A DNA stretch of 64,000 bases, taken from Nocardia africana NBRC 100379. Its GTDB lineage: Bacteria; Actinomycetota; Actinomycetes; Mycobacteriales; Mycobacteriaceae. The DNA lies in the NCBI RefSeq assembly GCF_001612635.1, contig NZ_BDAV01000010.1, positions 248,001 to 312,000 on the forward strand. Reading direction: 5' to 3'. The notes under the pieces are model-generated. The model had not been told where the DNA came from. It saw only the letters and a list, made by a program, of their open reading frames with translations, and made no database searches. Position numbers and translations under genes: made by a program. This document shows, piece after piece, positions 41,377 through 50,397 of the stretch; the stretch's first letter is position 1; the number at the start of each line of letters is the position of its first letter.

Positions 41377-42669
41377 ATGAGCCACGGTCGCCTACAACCC
41401 GGGCATCGGCCACAGTCCGCTCGCCGTTACCGCGCCGACGGGGAATCCCTCGACCAGCATCCATACTTCGGTGGTAACCAATCCTTCGGCGGTTACACCG
41501 GTTCCCGTTCCGAGGAGCCCGTGGCGCCGCCCGTGCGCAGGATGCCGGGGCGTGCCGACAGCTGGATGCCGTCCGGTGGCGCGGCCGTCGTGGGTCTCAC
41601 CGCGACCACCGCGAACCCGGCCGAGAACACCTGGGGGGCAACCGGTTCGGACGATTCCGGGCAGTGGCAGCCATGGGGAGCCCAGGCGCAGCCCGACGGT
41701 GACTGGACCGCCGATCCGCAGTGGCCGCGAACCGATGAATGGGCCGCCGCCGATCCCGGTTTCGACGACAGCCGTGGCGTGCACTACCCCGAGGACGAAG
41801 CCGACCACGGCACCGCCGAGGGCTACGACCAGCCCGTCGGCCACGAACCGTTCAATCTGGCCAAGCTGCGCAGCACTTGGAAGCGGGACACCGCCGAGGC
41901 CGATGAGGCCGGCGCCACCGCGGAGGGCCCCCGGCGGTTCAGCGGTGCCCACCGGGTGCCGACCCCGCCGGCCGCCCTCAAGGGCCGCGCCGCCGTGGTG
42001 GCGGTCGCCGCCGGCGCGGTGGTCGCCGCCGGACAGGCCGGAATGGAGTCCGGCAGCCAGCACCACAATGCGACCGCCGACTACGACGCCGCCGGTCAGG
42101 TGCACGAAATCGCGGCCCAGGCGGTCAGCACCCAGGCGGGTAATCCACAGTCGCCGCAGGTTCTCAATGTCGCGCCCGTCGCGGATCTCAGCCAGTTCCA
42201 GGACATCCTGCAGCACGGACAGGAATTCGCCGCCGGACTCGCGGCCCAGGAATCGGCGAAACTGCGCCCCCTGTTCTCCAAATTCGCCAACGGCACCTTC
42301 ACCTCCGGCTTCGGTAGCCGCTGGGGTGTGCAGCACCTGGGTGTCGACATCGCCGCACCCATCGGTACCCCAATCTACGCGGTCGAGGACGGCGACGTGA
42401 TCAGCGCCGGCCCGGCCTCCGGTTTCGGCATGTGGGTCCGCCTGCGGCACGCCGACGGCACCATCACGGTCTACGGCCACGTCGACACCGCCACAGTCTC
42501 GGAGGGCCAGCACGTGCTGGCCGGCGACCAGATCGCCACTGTCGGCAACCGCGGCTTCTCCACCGGCCCGCACTGCCATTTCGAGGTGTGGCTCAACGGC
42601 CAGGACAAGATCGACCCGCTCCCCTGGCTCGCCTCCCGCGGCATCTCGCTCGGCCCCGAGCGCGACTGA
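41377..42669 (+). CDS. M23-family peptidase (LytM-type)
   Basis: A 430-residue envelope protein, syntenic with Rv0950c. An acidic, Trp-rich N-terminal region (1-190) precedes a hydrophobic segment (AAVVAVAAGAVVAAG, about 208-224) that may anchor it. The C-terminal zinc peptidase domain has HLGVDIAAPIGTPIYA with its metal His and Asp, GHVD, and the GPHCHFEVW motif with the HxH pair. The residues expected for an active M23 enzyme are present, so it probably cleaves peptidoglycan cross-bridges or acts as an amidase activator. The ATG follows GGAG. Confidence 0.9.
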   Translation: MSHGRLQPGHRPQSARRYRADGESLDQHPYFGGNQSFGGYTGSRSEEPVAPPVRRMPGRADSWMPSGGAAVVGLTATTANPAENTWGATGSDDSGQWQPWGAQAQPDGDWTADPQWPRTDEWAAADPGFDDSRGVHYPEDEADHGTAEGYDQPVGHEPFNLAKLRSTWKRDTAEADEAGATAEGPRRFSGAHRVPTPPAALKGRAAVVAVAAGAVVAAGQAGMESGSQHHNATADYDAAGQVHEIAAQAVSTQAGNPQSPQVLNVAPVADLSQFQDILQHGQEFAAGLAAQESAKLRPLFSKFANGTFTSGFGSRWGVQHLGVDIAAPIGTPIYAVEDGDVISAGPASGFGMWVRLRHADGTITVYGHVDTATVSEGQHVLAGDQIATVGNRGFSTGPHCHFEVWLNGQDKIDPLPWLASRGISLGPERD

Positions 42670-42696
42670 CTCGTTCGCAGCGTTCAAGATTGCGTC

Positions 42697-43215
42697 ATGA
42701 TCGACATTCGTGCGGTCGACGCGGACGACTGGCGGTTGTGGCGGCGGGCTCGGCTGGCGGCGCTGGCGGGGGCGCCGGATGCCTTCCGGACCCGGCTGGC
42801 GGACTGGCAGGGCGAGGGAGATCGGGAAGAGCGCTGGCGTGCGCGGTTGAGTATTCCCGGGGCGCACGATCTGCTGGCGCTTCGCCACGGCGAACCGGTG
42901 GGAATCGCGAGTGGGGTGCCGGAGCCGGATCGTGGTGCGGCCCGGGTGATCTCGATATGGGTCGATCGGTCCGCTCGCGGCCTGGGTGTGGGTGATCTGC
43001 TGCTCGGCAGTGTCGAGCGCTGGGCTGCCGAGAACCGATACACCACCCTCCGGCTCGGTGTCTTCGCCGACAACGAGCATGCCATCGCGCTGTACCGCCG
43101 CAACGGCTTCGAGTTCGAGTCGGAGCGTCAGCCCACCGCACAGCCCGCCGTCCTCGACGCGGACAACCGGGTGGAACGAATCATGGTGAAAGGCATCGTC
43201 CCGGCGGGCCGTTGA
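42697..43215 (+). CDS. GNAT-family acetyltransferase
   Basis: A 172-residue GNAT protein. The acetyl-CoA pyrophosphate loop is RSARGLGVGDLLL, following VISIWVDR, and the C-terminal ALYRRNGFEFE motif is complete. It starts with ATG 28 bases after the M23 gene, possibly in the same transcript, and is convergent with uvrD1. The acceptor substrate is unknown. Confidence 0.85.
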   Translation: MIDIRAVDADDWRLWRRARLAALAGAPDAFRTRLADWQGEGDREERWRARLSIPGAHDLLALRHGEPVGIASGVPEPDRGAARVISIWVDRSARGLGVGDLLLGSVERWAAENRYTTLRLGVFADNEHAIALYRRNGFEFESERQPTAQPAVLDADNRVERIMVKGIVPAGR

Positions 43216-43239
43216 GCGCCGGCGCCGGGACGGCCCCGC

Positions 43240-45789
43240 TCAGAGCTTGACCAGTGTCCGGCTGTACTGCGGGATCAGGCGAATCTTGCCGGCGGTGCCG
43301 AAGTCGATGGTGACCGTGGCGAGGGCGCCGAAGCCTTCGGCGGCGACCACTCGGCCGAGGCCGTACTTGTCGTCGCTGACGCGGTCGCCCACCGCGAGGA
43401 CCAGGCCGGAGTTGTTGTGTTTGGCCGCGGGCCGGGCGGGGCCGCGGTCGCGCAGACCGGGGCGCTGCTGGGACCAGCCGTCGCCGCGGGTCCAATCGCG
43501 TTCCAGGCCGTCGTCCTCGCCGCGGCGGCGGAAGCCGCGTCCGCCGGACGGCGGAGTCGGTTCCAGGCGCTGCCAATCCATCAGATGGCCGGGAATCTCC
43601 TGCAGGAAACGGGACTCCGGATTCGACACCGCCTGACCCCAGCCGGACCGCACCACCGCACGCGTCAGGTAGAGCCGTTTCCGGGCGCGGGTGATGCCGA
43701 CGTAGGCCAGGCGGCGTTCCTCGGCCAGTTCGGCCGGATCGCCCAGCGCGCGCATATGCGGGAACTGGCCGTCCTCCCAGCCGGTCACGAACACCACCGG
43801 GAACTCCAGTCCCTTCGCGGTGTGCAGGGTCATCAGGGTGACCACGCCGGAACCCTCGTCCGGGATCTGATCGGTATCGGCCACCAGCGAGACCCGCTCC
43901 AGGAACGCCGCCAGGGAACCGGGGTCCGGCTCGCCGTCGGCCGCCTCGGGCAGCAGGCCCTCCTCGCGGGCGGCCTCCACATTGTTGCGCGCCTCGGAAC
44001 TGAATTCCCTTGCCACGCTGACCAATTCGTTCAGGTTGTCCAGCCGGGCGCCGTCCTGCGGATCGTCGGAGGCCTCCAGCTCGGCGCGGTAGCCGGTCTT
44101 GTCCAGGACCGCCTCGACGACATTGCCCACATCGGGGAATTCGGTGTCCGCGGTGATGCCGGCGGCACGGATCTCGTCGAGCAGATCGAGGAACCCGGCG
44201 ATCGCACGCTGCGCGCGAGTGTTCAACAGCGCCACCTTGCCGTCGGCGGCGTCGCGCAGTGCGGCCGCGAAGCCGATGTCGCGCTGCTCGGCATGCACCG
44301 CGACACAGGCTTCGGCACGGTCACCGATCCCCCGCCGCGGCGTGTTGAGGATGCGGCGCAGGCTCACCGCATCGTCGGGATTCTCCAGCACACGCAGGTA
44401 GGCGACCACATCGCGAACCTCCTTGCGCTCGTAGAACCGGACTCCGCCGACCACCTTGTAGGGCAGGCCCATGCGGATGAAGATCTCTTCCAGCGCTCGC
44501 GAGTTGTTGTTGGTGCGGTAGAACACCGCGACATCGCCGTAGTTGTAGTCACCCTGTTCGACCAGCCGGTCGATCTCGCGCGCGACGAACGACGCCTCGT
44601 CGTGTTCGTTGTCGGCGACGTAACCGACGATCAGGTCGCCCTCACCGGAATCGGTCCACAACTTCTTGTCGCGCCGATTCTCGTTGCGGGAGATGAGCGC
44701 ATTGGCCGCCGAGAGGATGTGCTGCGTGGAGCGATAGTTCTGTTCCAGCAGAATCGTCTCCGCGTCCGGGAAATCGCGCTCGAATTCCTCGATATTGCGG
44801 ATGGTCGCCCCGCGGAACGCGTAGATGGACTGATCGGCGTCACCCACCACACACAGTTCGCTGGGCGGCACCACATCGTCGCGGCGCGCCGGCGTGAAGT
44901 CCGGATCGGCCGCCGCGGCCCCCGCGTCGGCGTCGTCGACTTCGCCGGCCGGCCGTCGTACGTGATGGCCGACCAGTTCGCGCACCAGCACGTACTGGGC
45001 ATGGTTGGTGTCCTGGTACTCGTCGACCAGCACATGCCGGAAGCGACGGCGGTAGTACTCGGCGACCTGCGGGTGGCTCTGCAGCAGCGCGACCGTCTCG
45101 CCGATCAGATCGTCGAAGTCGAAGGCGTTGGCCGCGCGCAGCCGCCGCTGGTATTCGGTGTAGACCCGGGCGACGATGCCGGGCAGTTCGGTCTCGTCGG
45201 ATTCCGCGTCCGCCGTGGCCGTTTCGGGGTCGATGAGCTCATTCTTGAGATTGGAGATGGCGGTCGCGAGCAGACGCGGCGAGTATTTCTTCGGATCCAG
45301 ATTCTGGTCGCGAATGATCATCGCCAGCAGACGGCGCGAGTCGTCGGCGTCGTAGATGGAGAAGTTCGAGTTCAACGCGCCGGGCAGCAGATTCGCCTGC
45401 ATGCGCAGGATGCGCACGCAGGACGAGTGGAAGGTCGACACCCACATGGCGGCCGCACGCGGGCCGACGAGGTCCGTCACGCGTTCGCGCATCTCCGCCG
45501 CGGCCTTGTTGGTGAACGTGATGGCGAGGATCTGCCCGGGCGTGACGCCGCGTTCGGCCAGCAGATAGGCGATGCGCCGGGTGAGTACGGCGGTCTTCCC
45601 GGAACCCGCGCCGGCCACGATCAGCAGTGGCGAACCCGCGTGCACAACCGCCGCTCGCTGCTGTGGGTTCAGGCCCTCGAGCAGGCGCTGCGCCTGCCCA
45701 TCGGCCTGTGCGGACCTGTCCGCGCCTCGCGTTGCCGCCGTACCCACCGTTGCCGTCCCCGCCGCTGTTCCCGCCACCGTCGTCTCCAT
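43240..45789 (-). CDS. uvrD1: UvrD/PcrA-type DNA helicase
   Basis: An 849-residue SF1A helicase that unwinds DNA 3' to 5' in repair. Walker A AGAGSGKT, TFTNKAAAEMR (motif Ia), VDEYQDTN (Walker B), VVGDADQSIYAFRGA (motif III) and TLHTAKGLEFPVVF (motif V) are in order, followed by AYVGITRARKRL. The C-terminal SH3-like tail (VGDRVSDDKYGLGRVV) can bind RNA polymerase or Ku in mycobacteria. A Thr/Ala-rich 30-residue N-terminal extension precedes the helicase. Syntenic with Rv0949; divergent from chorismate mutase. Confidence 0.95.
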   Translation of the reverse strand: METTVAGTAAGTATVGTAATRGADRSAQADGQAQRLLEGLNPQQRAAVVHAGSPLLIVAGAGSGKTAVLTRRIAYLLAERGVTPGQILAITFTNKAAAEMRERVTDLVGPRAAAMWVSTFHSSCVRILRMQANLLPGALNSNFSIYDADDSRRLLAMIIRDQNLDPKKYSPRLLATAISNLKNELIDPETATADAESDETELPGIVARVYTEYQRRLRAANAFDFDDLIGETVALLQSHPQVAEYYRRRFRHVLVDEYQDTNHAQYVLVRELVGHHVRRPAGEVDDADAGAAAADPDFTPARRDDVVPPSELCVVGDADQSIYAFRGATIRNIEEFERDFPDAETILLEQNYRSTQHILSAANALISRNENRRDKKLWTDSGEGDLIVGYVADNEHDEASFVAREIDRLVEQGDYNYGDVAVFYRTNNNSRALEEIFIRMGLPYKVVGGVRFYERKEVRDVVAYLRVLENPDDAVSLRRILNTPRRGIGDRAEACVAVHAEQRDIGFAAALRDAADGKVALLNTRAQRAIAGFLDLLDEIRAAGITADTEFPDVGNVVEAVLDKTGYRAELEASDDPQDGARLDNLNELVSVAREFSSEARNNVEAAREEGLLPEAADGEPDPGSLAAFLERVSLVADTDQIPDEGSGVVTLMTLHTAKGLEFPVVFVTGWEDGQFPHMRALGDPAELAEERRLAYVGITRARKRLYLTRAVVRSGWGQAVSNPESRFLQEIPGHLMDWQRLEPTPPSGGRGFRRRGEDDGLERDWTRGDGWSQQRPGLRDRGPARPAAKHNNSGLVLAVGDRVSDDKYGLGRVVAAEGFGALATVTIDFGTAGKIRLIPQYSRTLVKL

Positions 45790-46092
45790 CGTCCATCCAC
45801 GCTACCGGCGGCCACCGACATGCTGTAGTCCGGCGCGATCTCAGCGCATTCTCACCGGGGAGAACTTTGCCTCACTTGCCCCACGTGGCAGACTGGCCAC
45901 ATGACCAGCGCGCTCACGACCTCTGCTGTTCAGGCGTACGAAGGTGTTCGTGGTCGCCGATTTCGCACGTGAGCGCACATTCGACGGGGGACAATTCAAG
46001 GCCGAACAGGTCTGTTTCACGGTGGAGGAACTAGATCGGTAACGGGGCAGGGCCGCTCGCCGATCGAAGTTCTGACACGAGGAGAAGAAAGT
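45790..46092. other. Divergent region between uvrD1 and chorismate mutase
   Basis: About 300 bases. It contains a 23-codon frame at 45901-45972 without a ribosome site, which I do not call. Promoters in both directions are expected, but no strong operator is visible. Confidence 0.4.
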
Positions 46093-46401
46093 ATGAGCAC
46101 CTCTACTGAGCCGATTGATCAGCCCGCGACCGGTTCCGATGTGACGTTGCCGAGTAGCGAGGCGGAGATCGAGAAGCTCCGCAAGGAGATCGATCGCCTC
46201 GACGCCGAGATTCTCGCGGCCATCAAACGGCGCACCGAGGTCTCGCGCATCATCGGCCGCACCCGCATGGCCAACGGTGGCCCGCGCCTGGTGCACTCTC
46301 GCGAGATGAAGGTGCTGGAACGCTTCAGCGAACTGGGTCAGGAAGGTCACACGCTGGCCATGCTGCTGCTCCGCCTGGGCCGCGGCCGTCTCGGCCACTG
46401 A
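46093..46401 (+). CDS. Chorismate mutase, AroQ-delta type
   Basis: A 102-residue intracellular chorismate mutase that converts chorismate to prephenate for Phe and Tyr synthesis. The EIEKLRKEIDRLDAEILAAIKRRTEVSRIIG helix with catalytic Arg, Lys and Glu positions, and the C-terminal RLGRGRLGH, match Rv0948c. In mycobacteria this enzyme gains high activity by binding DAHP synthase through its C-terminus, which is conserved here. An AGGAG lies upstream of the ATG. Confidence 0.93.
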   Translation: MSTSTEPIDQPATGSDVTLPSSEAEIEKLRKEIDRLDAEILAAIKRRTEVSRIIGRTRMANGGPRLVHSREMKVLERFSELGQEGHTLAMLLLRLGRGRLGH

Positions 46402-46484
46402 GTCACAGCCGTCTACCGGACTGCCGCATCGGCAGCCCATCGAGACCACGCGGCGATCGTCTCGGCGAACTCCGCGACCCCAGG

Positions 46485-46513
46485 CCGCCCCGGGTGCCGA
46501 TCCCCCGGGGCGG
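46485..46513. terminator. Hairpin terminator
   Basis: CCGCCCCGGG and CCCGGGGCGG form a 10-bp stem around a nine-base loop, followed by TCGTTT. It lies between the convergent chorismate mutase and aldehyde dehydrogenase genes. Confidence 0.65.
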
Positions 46514-46539
46514 TCGTTTCGTATCCGGGGCCTGCCGGC

Positions 46540-47991
46540 TCAGGGCAGAGCGATGTACTTCGTCGACAGATACTCCTCGATGCCCTCGAAGCCGCCCTCC
46601 CGCCCGAATCCGGAGGCCTTGACCCCGCCGAACGGCGCCGCCGGATCGGAGATGACGCCCCGGTTGATGCCGACCATGCCGCTCTCCAGTCCCTCCGCGA
46701 TGCGCAGCGCACGATCCAGATCGCGGGTGTAGACGTAAGCGACCAAACCGAATTCGGTGTGGTTGGCGGCGGCGAGGCCCTCCTCCTCGGTATCGAAGCC
46801 GACGATCGGCGCGACCGGGCCGAACACCTCCTCGCGGAGAATCCGGGCCTGTTCGGGCACCTCGCACAGCACGGTCGCCGGGTAGTAGTAGCCGGTCCCA
46901 CCGGGCGCCTTACCGCCGATGCGCACCTCGGCGCCGCGTTCGACCGCATCCTCGACCAGTTCGCTGACGGTGTCGAGCTGGTCCTGGTTGATCAGCGGGC
47001 CGAGGGTGGTCGACGGGTCGTCACCCGGACCGAGCGTGACCTCCTGCATGGCGGCGACGAGTTTGTCGGTGAACTCCGCGCGGACCGAGTTGTGCACGTG
47101 GAACCGGTTGGCGGCGGTACAGGCCTCACCGCCGTTGCGCAGCTTCGCCAGCATCGCGCCCTGCACCGCCGCGTCGATGTCGGCGTCGTCGAAGACCACG
47201 AACGGGGCGTTGCCGCCCAGTTCCATCGAGGTGCGCAGCAGGCCGTTCGCGGACTTCTCCACCAGCTTCTTGCCGACCCCGGTCGAGCCGGTGAAGGTGA
47301 GTTTGCGCAGCCGCGGATCGTTGATCAGCGGCTCGGTCACCGCGCCCGAGTGGCTGGAGGTGATCACCGACAGCACGCCGTCCGGCAGCCCGGCCTCACT
47401 GCACAGCTTCGCCAGCAGCAGCATGGTCAGCGGCGTGGCCGAGGCCGGCTTGACGATCATCGTGCACCCGGCGGCCAGGGCCGGGCCGATCTTGCGGGTG
47501 CCCATGGCGAGCGGGAAATTCCAGGGGGTGATGGCCAGGCACGGCCCGACCGGCTGCTTGTGCACGACGATGCGGCCGGTGCCGGTGGGCGCGGTCTGGT
47601 AGCGGCCGTGCACCCGGACCGCTTCCTCGCTGAACCAGCGGAAGAATTCGGCGCCGTAGCGCACCTCGTTGCGGCTCTCCGGCAGCGCCTTACCCATTTC
47701 CAGGGTCATCAGCAGCGCGAAGTCCTCGGTGCGCTCGACGATCCGCTCGTAGACCGCGCGCAGGATCTCACCGCGCTCACGGGCGGGGGTCGCGGCCCAG
47801 CTGTCCTGAGCGGCCACGGCCGCGTCGAGGGCCCGCACGGCGTCCTCGGGCGTGGCGTCGGCGACGTGTGCGAGGGGCTCTCCGGCCGCCGGATTCTCGA
47901 CCGCGAAGGTGGCGCCGCCGGTGGCATCCACCGGCCCGCCGATCCAGAGTTGAGTGGGGACGGATTCGAGTAACTCGGTATGCGACACCAT
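46540..47991 (-). CDS. Succinate-semialdehyde dehydrogenase-type aldehyde dehydrogenase
   Basis: A 483-residue NAD(P)-dependent aldehyde dehydrogenase. TPWNFPLAMGTRKIGPALAAG is the cofactor-binding stretch, MELGGNAPFVVFDDADID carries the general-base glutamate, and NGGEACTAANRFHVH carries the catalytic cysteine. The profile is that of GabD-type succinate-semialdehyde dehydrogenases, which yield succinate; other short-chain aldehydes are possible. ATG at 47991 gives the expected N-terminus. It is divergent from pgi, 97 bases apart. Confidence 0.88.
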   Translation of the reverse strand: MVSHTELLESVPTQLWIGGPVDATGGATFAVENPAAGEPLAHVADATPEDAVRALDAAVAAQDSWAATPARERGEILRAVYERIVERTEDFALLMTLEMGKALPESRNEVRYGAEFFRWFSEEAVRVHGRYQTAPTGTGRIVVHKQPVGPCLAITPWNFPLAMGTRKIGPALAAGCTMIVKPASATPLTMLLLAKLCSEAGLPDGVLSVITSSHSGAVTEPLINDPRLRKLTFTGSTGVGKKLVEKSANGLLRTSMELGGNAPFVVFDDADIDAAVQGAMLAKLRNGGEACTAANRFHVHNSVRAEFTDKLVAAMQEVTLGPGDDPSTTLGPLINQDQLDTVSELVEDAVERGAEVRIGGKAPGGTGYYYPATVLCEVPEQARILREEVFGPVAPIVGFDTEEEGLAAANHTEFGLVAYVYTRDLDRALRIAEGLESGMVGINRGVISDPAAPFGGVKASGFGREGGFEGIEEYLSTKYIALP

Positions 47992-48088
47992 GTGCTCAGG
48001 GTAGGCCGCGGTGGCGGCGCGCGCGGGCAACTGCCGGGTGGGCTGTGACCACCTGCGCGTTGGGGAACTGGTCTGTAATCTCGCGGGG

Positions 48089-49741
48089 GTGAGCAGCGAC
48101 ATCACCGCGACGGCGGCCTGGCGGAAACTGCACGATCACTATTCGGCCGTGGCCGACCGGCATCTGCGCGAGTTCTTCGCCGAGGATCCGGACCGGGGAC
48201 GCGAGCTGACCGTCGAGGTCGGCGATCTCCACATCGACTACAGCAAGCACCGCATCACCCGCGAAACTCTCGATCTGCTGCTCGATCTGGCGGAGACGGC
48301 GGGTGTGGCGAGGCGCCGGGACGCGATGTTCGCCGGCGAGCACATCAACACGTCCGAGGACCGCGCGGTGGGTCATGTGGCACTGCGCCTGCCGGCCGGC
48401 GCCTCGATGATGATCGACGGCGCCGACGCGGGTGCGCAGGTGCACGAAGTCCTGCGCCGGATGGGCGATTTCACCGATGCGGTGCGCTCGGGCCAGTGGC
48501 GCGGCGCGAGCGGCGAACGCATCTCCACGGTGGTGAACATCGGCATCGGCGGCTCGGATCTGGGGCCCGCCATGCTGTATCAAGCGTTGCGGCACTACGC
48601 GGATGCCGGTATCTCGGCGCGATTCGTCTCCAATATCGATCCGGCGGATCTGACCGCGAAACTCGACGGCCTCGATCCGGCGCGCACCCTGTTCGTCGTT
48701 GCCTCCAAGACGTTTTCGACGCTGGAGACGCTCACCAATGCCACCGCGGCGCGGCGCTGGCTGGTCGCGGCGCTCGGCGAGGACGCGGTCGCCAAACATT
48801 TCGTGGCGGTGTCCACCCACGAGCAGCGGGTGGCCGATTTCGGTATCGATACCGCGAATATGTTCGAGTTCTGGGATTGGGTCGGCGGCCGCTATTCGGT
48901 GGACTCCGCGATCGGGCTGTCGATGATGGCGGTGATCGGCAAGGAGCGTTTCGCCGAATTCCTCGCCGGAATGCACAGTGTCGACGAACATTTCGTCTCC
49001 GCGCCACCGGAGCGTAATGCGCCGATTCTGCTCGGCCTGCTCGGTGTCTGGTATTCGAATTTCTTCGGCGCCCAGTCGCGCGCGGTGTTGCCGTACTCCA
49101 ACGATCTGGCGCGGTTCCCGGCCTACCTGCAGCAGCTGACCATGGAGTCGAACGGCAAATCGGTACGCCTGGACGGCAGTCCGGTGACGACCTCGACCGG
49201 CGAGATCTTCTGGGGTGAACCGGGAACGAACGGGCAGCACGCCTTCTACCAGCTGCTGCATCAGGGCACCCGGCTGGTACCGGCCGACTTCATCGGATTC
49301 GCCCGTCCCACCGACGATCTCGCGACGCGCGACGGGTCCGGCAGCATGCACGACATCCTCATGAGCAATCTGTTCGCGCAGACGAAGGTGCTGGCCTTCG
49401 GGCGCACGGCGGCGGAGATCGAGGCCGAGGACGGCGGAACTCCGGGTTTCGATCCGGCCCTGGTGCCGCATCGTGTGATGCCCGGTAACCGGCCCTCGAC
49501 CACGATCCTGGCCCCGCAGCTCACTCCGTCGGTGGTCGGGCAGTTGATCGCGCTCTACGAGCATCAGGTCTTCGTCGAGGGCACCATCTGGGGAATCGAC
49601 AGTTTCGACCAGTGGGGCGTGGAGCTGGGCAAACAGCAGGCGCTCGCATTGGAGCCGCTGCTCACCTCCGCCGAAGATCCGGCACCGCAATCGGATTCGT
49701 CGACCGATGCGCTGATCCGGTGGTATCGCGGCCACCGCTGA
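48089..49741 (+). CDS. pgi: Glucose-6-phosphate isomerase
   Basis: A 550-residue phosphoglucose isomerase interconverting glucose-6-phosphate and fructose-6-phosphate. VVNIGIGGSDLGPAML, ASKTFSTLETLTNA, the signature SNDLARFPAYLQQLTMESNGKSV and GIDSFDQWGVELGKQ are all intact. GTG at 48089 is chosen. It corresponds to Rv0946c and is close to the same neighbours. No operon partner is evident downstream. Confidence 0.96.
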   Translation: MSSDITATAAWRKLHDHYSAVADRHLREFFAEDPDRGRELTVEVGDLHIDYSKHRITRETLDLLLDLAETAGVARRRDAMFAGEHINTSEDRAVGHVALRLPAGASMMIDGADAGAQVHEVLRRMGDFTDAVRSGQWRGASGERISTVVNIGIGGSDLGPAMLYQALRHYADAGISARFVSNIDPADLTAKLDGLDPARTLFVVASKTFSTLETLTNATAARRWLVAALGEDAVAKHFVAVSTHEQRVADFGIDTANMFEFWDWVGGRYSVDSAIGLSMMAVIGKERFAEFLAGMHSVDEHFVSAPPERNAPILLGLLGVWYSNFFGAQSRAVLPYSNDLARFPAYLQQLTMESNGKSVRLDGSPVTTSTGEIFWGEPGTNGQHAFYQLLHQGTRLVPADFIGFARPTDDLATRDGSGSMHDILMSNLFAQTKVLAFGRTAAEIEAEDGGTPGFDPALVPHRVMPGNRPSTTILAPQLTPSVVGQLIALYEHQVFVEGTIWGIDSFDQWGVELGKQQALALEPLLTSAEDPAPQSDSSTDALIRWYRGHR

Positions 49742-49846
49742 CCCGCCACCACAGAAAATACCTGGCCCGGATGCGTAATTGATCTCATGCCGGGAATGTG
49801 AGCACGGCGCTGCCACGGGCTGCCGCACCGTTGTACCGTCCGGAAC

Positions 49847-50272
49847 ATGACCTCGGTTGCACAACATCTGCTGTGGTTCCTGCCGATGCTGTGGCTCGGC
49901 ATGGTGCTGGCCATCTCCTTTCTGGAGGCGCCGCTGAAGTTCCGCGCGCCGGGAGTGACGCTCGCCCTCGGTCTGGGTATCGGACGGCTGGTGTTCAAGG
50001 CGCTGAACATCACCGAGGCCGTCTGGGCGGTGCTGCTGTTGATCTCGGCGGCCGCGGTGGGTCCGGGCGGGGCGACCTGGGGATGGCTGATCGGCGCGGT
50101 GGTCGTGCTGGCGATCCAGGTGGTGGCGGTGCGGCCGCCGCTGACCCGGCGGTCGGACCGGGTTCTGGCCGGCGAGGACGGACCGCGCTCGACGGCGCAC
50201 TACTGGTACATCGGGCTCGAGCTGCTGAAGGTGGTCGCGCTGATCGGTCTGGCCATCGCCGCCGCGCCCTGA
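49847..50272 (+). CDS. Four-helix membrane protein of unknown function
   Basis: A 141-residue protein with about four transmembrane helices (LLWFLPMLWLGMVLAISFLEAPLKF, VFKALNITEAVWAVLLL and others). The SFLEAPLKFRAPG segment after helix 1 and the tail HYWYIGLELLKVVALIGL suggest a conserved family, but I cannot name a function. It is followed by the ArsR-type gene, from which it is separated by its own promoter region. Confidence 0.7.
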   Translation: MTSVAQHLLWFLPMLWLGMVLAISFLEAPLKFRAPGVTLALGLGIGRLVFKALNITEAVWAVLLLISAAAVGPGGATWGWLIGAVVVLAIQVVAVRPPLTRRSDRVLAGEDGPRSTAHYWYIGLELLKVVALIGLAIAAAP

Positions 50273-50359
50273 GTCCGGAAACGACCGGCATCGGACCGAC
50301 CGCCGGCGCCCGCTTGCGTCATCGGCCGGTTCGAACTACCTGGGCAACAGTCCGGGCCG

Positions 50360-50397
50360 TTGACTTATGCAGGTAAATGCCTGCATAATTTTCCCTG
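50360..50397 (+). promoter_or_regulatory. Promoter with embedded palindromic operator
   Basis: TTGACT (50360-50365) and CATAAT (50384-50389) with 18-bp spacing form a clear promoter. Between and over them lies a perfect inverted repeat, TTATGCAGG (50365-50373), six bases, CCTGCATAA (50380-50388). The expected transcription start is about 50396-50397, at the GTG of the regulator. Confidence 0.8.

Noticed and set aside
45901..45972. A 23-codon frame upstream of chorismate mutase, considered as an attenuator leader
   Set aside because: It has no ribosome site, only one Phe and one Tyr codon, and no following terminator hairpin.
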